Assembly (NCBI GenBank): GCA_964016885.1
Contig: OZ024742.1
Location: 114,916,439 to 114,980,438, forward strand
Source of the DNA: Eledone cirrhosa
Taxonomy: Eukaryota > Mollusca > Cephalopoda > Octopoda > Eledonidae
Direction of reading: 5' to 3'
DNA: 64,000 nt
Shown here in pieces: positions 61,695-64,000 of this stretch. The position numbers were made by a program, and so were the translations under genes. Each line of letters begins with the position of its first letter. The stretch's first letter is position 1. The notes beneath the pieces are model-generated. The model was given only the letters and a program-made list of their open reading frames with translations. It was not told the origin of the DNA and did no database searches.

Positions 61695-62846
61695 GTTTGC
61701 TCATTCATATATGAGAAAAGTGTACAGGAGAAGACGGAATATATATTGTATTCGTGCATCGGGATTTCGTAAGGCATTTATTCTGTTTTTGCTTGGGATC
61801 GTTTATTTGAATTCTGAGAGCTTTACAAAGATCCAATATTTGTTTGTGACAGTTTTATACAGATACCTCCCGAGTTCTTTTCGTTTAAAACAAAGACTCA
61901 ATTTTCTCTGTGCTGATTTAACTGGTTTGAATTTAGAAAGCAACACATATTTCATAAAGAATACCTTGGAAATATATTCAATATCTAATATAAGACAAGC
62001 TATATTTGCAATTTAAACATATGATGTGTTCAAATTTAACATGTTTTGTTTTTATAATACGAATCTATCTGTGTAAACATAGAACAATATATGCGTACAC
62101 ACACACACACATAGGCACACACATACACATACACACACACACACACATATATATATACATATATATATAGATGTATATATATAAACTAATTCCATATAAA
62201 CATAAGTTTTAACATCAAACTTGTGATATGTGATAATAAAATTACTTTTAGAATATTTTGAGCCAGATATAGCTAACACCAATATTACATGGTTAGATAT
62301 TGATGGGAATGTTTGATAATGACTTCTTTATCTTTACTTTCTTTGTTGGAGTATTGATTAATTTTCATGGCAGCTATACTGACGCAATATTTTGTAGAAT
62401 TTTGTTTATGGAATTGTTAAATTGATTTCATGAAATTCCTTATTACTAAAATGGTGATATACAAGTAATGCTGCTGATCTTACACGATTATTGTCTTCCT
62501 CAAAGTTTAAGTTGTCATGTATCTGTTAGTAGCTTTGATGCATAATCATTTTATATTTCTTTAACCTATCGTCATCCTACAATTGAAGCCAATACGACGG
62601 AACATGCTGGCTTTCACAAACATATGCAACATATATATATATATATATATATATACCATACATCAATCTTAAATTATTGTTCATATGTTGATTTAAAACA
62701 TCACTATTCACAAGTGTTTTTTAAGCTTCATATCATGTATCCCTATTTTATCTGATGAAAACGCAGATATCATCCCAGGATGATATTTGTTTTTGAAATG
62801 CGCATAATAAAATACTCGGAGGAACTCTTTTAACCATATCTTGATC

Positions 62847-62910
<64 letters not shown>
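61695..62910. other. AT-rich DNA with microsatellites and one unassigned frame
   Basis: A plus frame at 61,693-62,016 (107 codons) is Leu/Ile/Phe-rich, has no recognisable motif and is probably accidental. (AC)n lies at about 62,098-62,147 and (TA)n at 62,631-62,654 and 62,852-62,910. Nothing else is recognised. Confidence 0.5.
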
Positions 62911-62913
<3 letters not shown>

Positions 62914-63050
62914 CGGGTAAGATTCCCGAGATCCATGGACGAGTTCTCTCCAGCGGCCTCTGGCCCTCATTATCGCTGCCATGTCCTGCGTCTCCAACAG
63001 ACCAGTGTCTGTCCTTAGGGCATCAACATACGTTATCCTCTGTCTTCCTC
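62911..63050 (-). mobile_element. LINE fragment, RT C-terminal tail
   Basis: The minus strand reads [20 protein letters not shown], then [20 protein letters not shown] and SYPP. This is the familiar last part of an RTE/L2-type LINE reverse transcriptase (R-x-R-x-T-Y-V-D-x-L, D-T-G, then A/M-R-x-R-x-x-W-R). It lies between a (TA)n tract and a CT/TA-rich tract and has lost everything upstream. It is a different copy from the tail at 3,060-3,350. Confidence 0.65.
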
Positions 63051-63068
63051 TTCCTCTCTCTCTCTCTT

Positions 63069-63121
<53 letters not shown>

Positions 63122-63136
63122 CCCTACATAGATATA

Positions 63137-63211
<75 letters not shown>

Positions 63212-63282
63212 TTACATATATATATATATATATATACTTACATATATATATATATATATATATAGCATACATATATATACAT

Positions 63283-63313
<31 letters not shown>

Positions 63314-63350
63314 CATGTGTGTGTGTGTGTGTATATATATGTATATATAT
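63051..63350. repeat. Compound (TC)n, (TA)n and (GT)n block
   Basis: A short CTCTCT run, then TA runs with CATA and TGTA interruptions to about 63,313, then GTGTGTGTGT near 63,317-63,333. Not coding. Confidence 0.94.
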
Positions 63351-63394
63351 ATATTATAAGCACTTAATCGATGCTTTGACGCTTAATGGGATCT

Positions 63395-63432
<38 letters not shown>
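63395..63432. repeat. (TA)n microsatellite
   Basis: About 18 TA units. Confidence 0.92.
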
Positions 63433-63434
<2 letters not shown>

Positions 63435-64000
63435 AGTATATATAGATGTGGTGAGGAGTGTATGTGACGGAAATGATAGATTGTAGATAGATAGAAATAC
63501 TAATGTAAAAGTAGATAAATTTTTAAAATTATTCATTCTTCTTGAAATGATTTGTTTTACATTCAATTATCTCATTTCCTTCTCTCAACACACGTGTATT
63601 TCATGTTGCGTTAATAATAAGTATGACAATGTAAATAATTCATTCAATGCCAGCCATTCTAAATGTTTATACAAGTAATAGGGAAGAGGTCATACAAGAT
63701 TTGATATGAAATATATATATTTGTAAGAAAAATAATTGGTTTGGATACCTCAACAATGAAGATGGGTAAATCTCCTGGTGGTATTGAGCTGAGAGATGTA
63801 GAAGGAAGCGTAGCAAGAGAGGTGGTGGGCGTAATATAACGTAAGAAAGTTGTAAAAAGATAACAAGGAATGTAATTTCCTTGGAAGCGAGTTAATAATC
63901 CATATAATTTGGAATCCACATCCATCAACAGGGGTGTTTTCCGAGGGGAAGGACTTGTGTCGGAGATGGAAAACACTTGTCTCATATATATATATATATA
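63433..64000. other. Intergenic DNA to the window end
   Basis: A minus frame at 63,659-63,985 (108 codons) is Ser/Thr/Pro-rich with no recognisable domain. I cannot decide whether it is an exon or chance. The window ends in a TA run. Confidence 0.4.

Noticed and set aside
61693..62016. 107-codon plus frame
   Set aside because: Hydrophobic AT-driven composition without a motif; expected by chance in AT-rich DNA.
63659..63985. 108-codon minus frame as a real exon
   Set aside because: No recognisable domain and it runs into the window edge; not supportable from sequence alone.

Overview
The window looks like intergenic, repeat-dominated DNA from an animal, most likely a coleoid cephalopod such as an octopus. 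That assignment is inference. It rests on the ~184-bp tRNA-derived SINEs with a conserved GTCGATAAAATAAAGTACC core, relics of a Tx1-like LINE, several Penelope-like elements (PLEs), and very dense (TA)n, (CA)n and (GA)n microsatellites. I found no host protein-coding gene, rRNA gene or functional tRNA gene. All recognisable coding sequence belongs to retroelements, most of it decayed.

Layout. Positions 1-6.5 kb are AT-rich DNA with three LINE relics (one Tx1-like and one RTE/L2-like on plus, a second RTE/L2-like tail on minus) and two SINE tails. Positions 6,533-40,182 are one uninterrupted head-to-tail satellite array: about 106 copies of a ~317-bp AT-rich monomer. Its monomer variants recur in fixed order over blocks of 4, 5, 10, 13 and 20 monomers, which is a higher-order-repeat (HOR) organisation like that of centromeric satellites. 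The right edge of the array sits inside the GIY-YIG endonuclease domain of a GC-richer, decayed PLE on minus (PLE-A, 40,183-42,205).

Positions 42-49 kb hold two more PLEs. PLE-C is a strongly decayed minus-strand relic at 44.3-45.2 kb. PLE-B is a 545-codon plus-strand open frame at 47.0-48.7 kb with reverse transcriptase, zinc-knuckle-like and GIY-YIG domains. It is cut at its 5' side by a (TA)n tract, and its C-terminus lies in another frame after a C11 run. Several SINEs with clean target-site duplications lie around them.

Positions 49-64 kb are a mosaic of microsatellites, palindromic MITE-like elements, a SINE inserted next to a palindrome centre, a nested inverted repeat of about 1.8 kb, local direct duplications, a 434-bp repeat that carries SINEs at two loci, and one more LINE tail.

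The strongest candidate for something undescribed is the HOR satellite and its junction with PLE-A. Nothing in the sequence shows a working multi-gene system.
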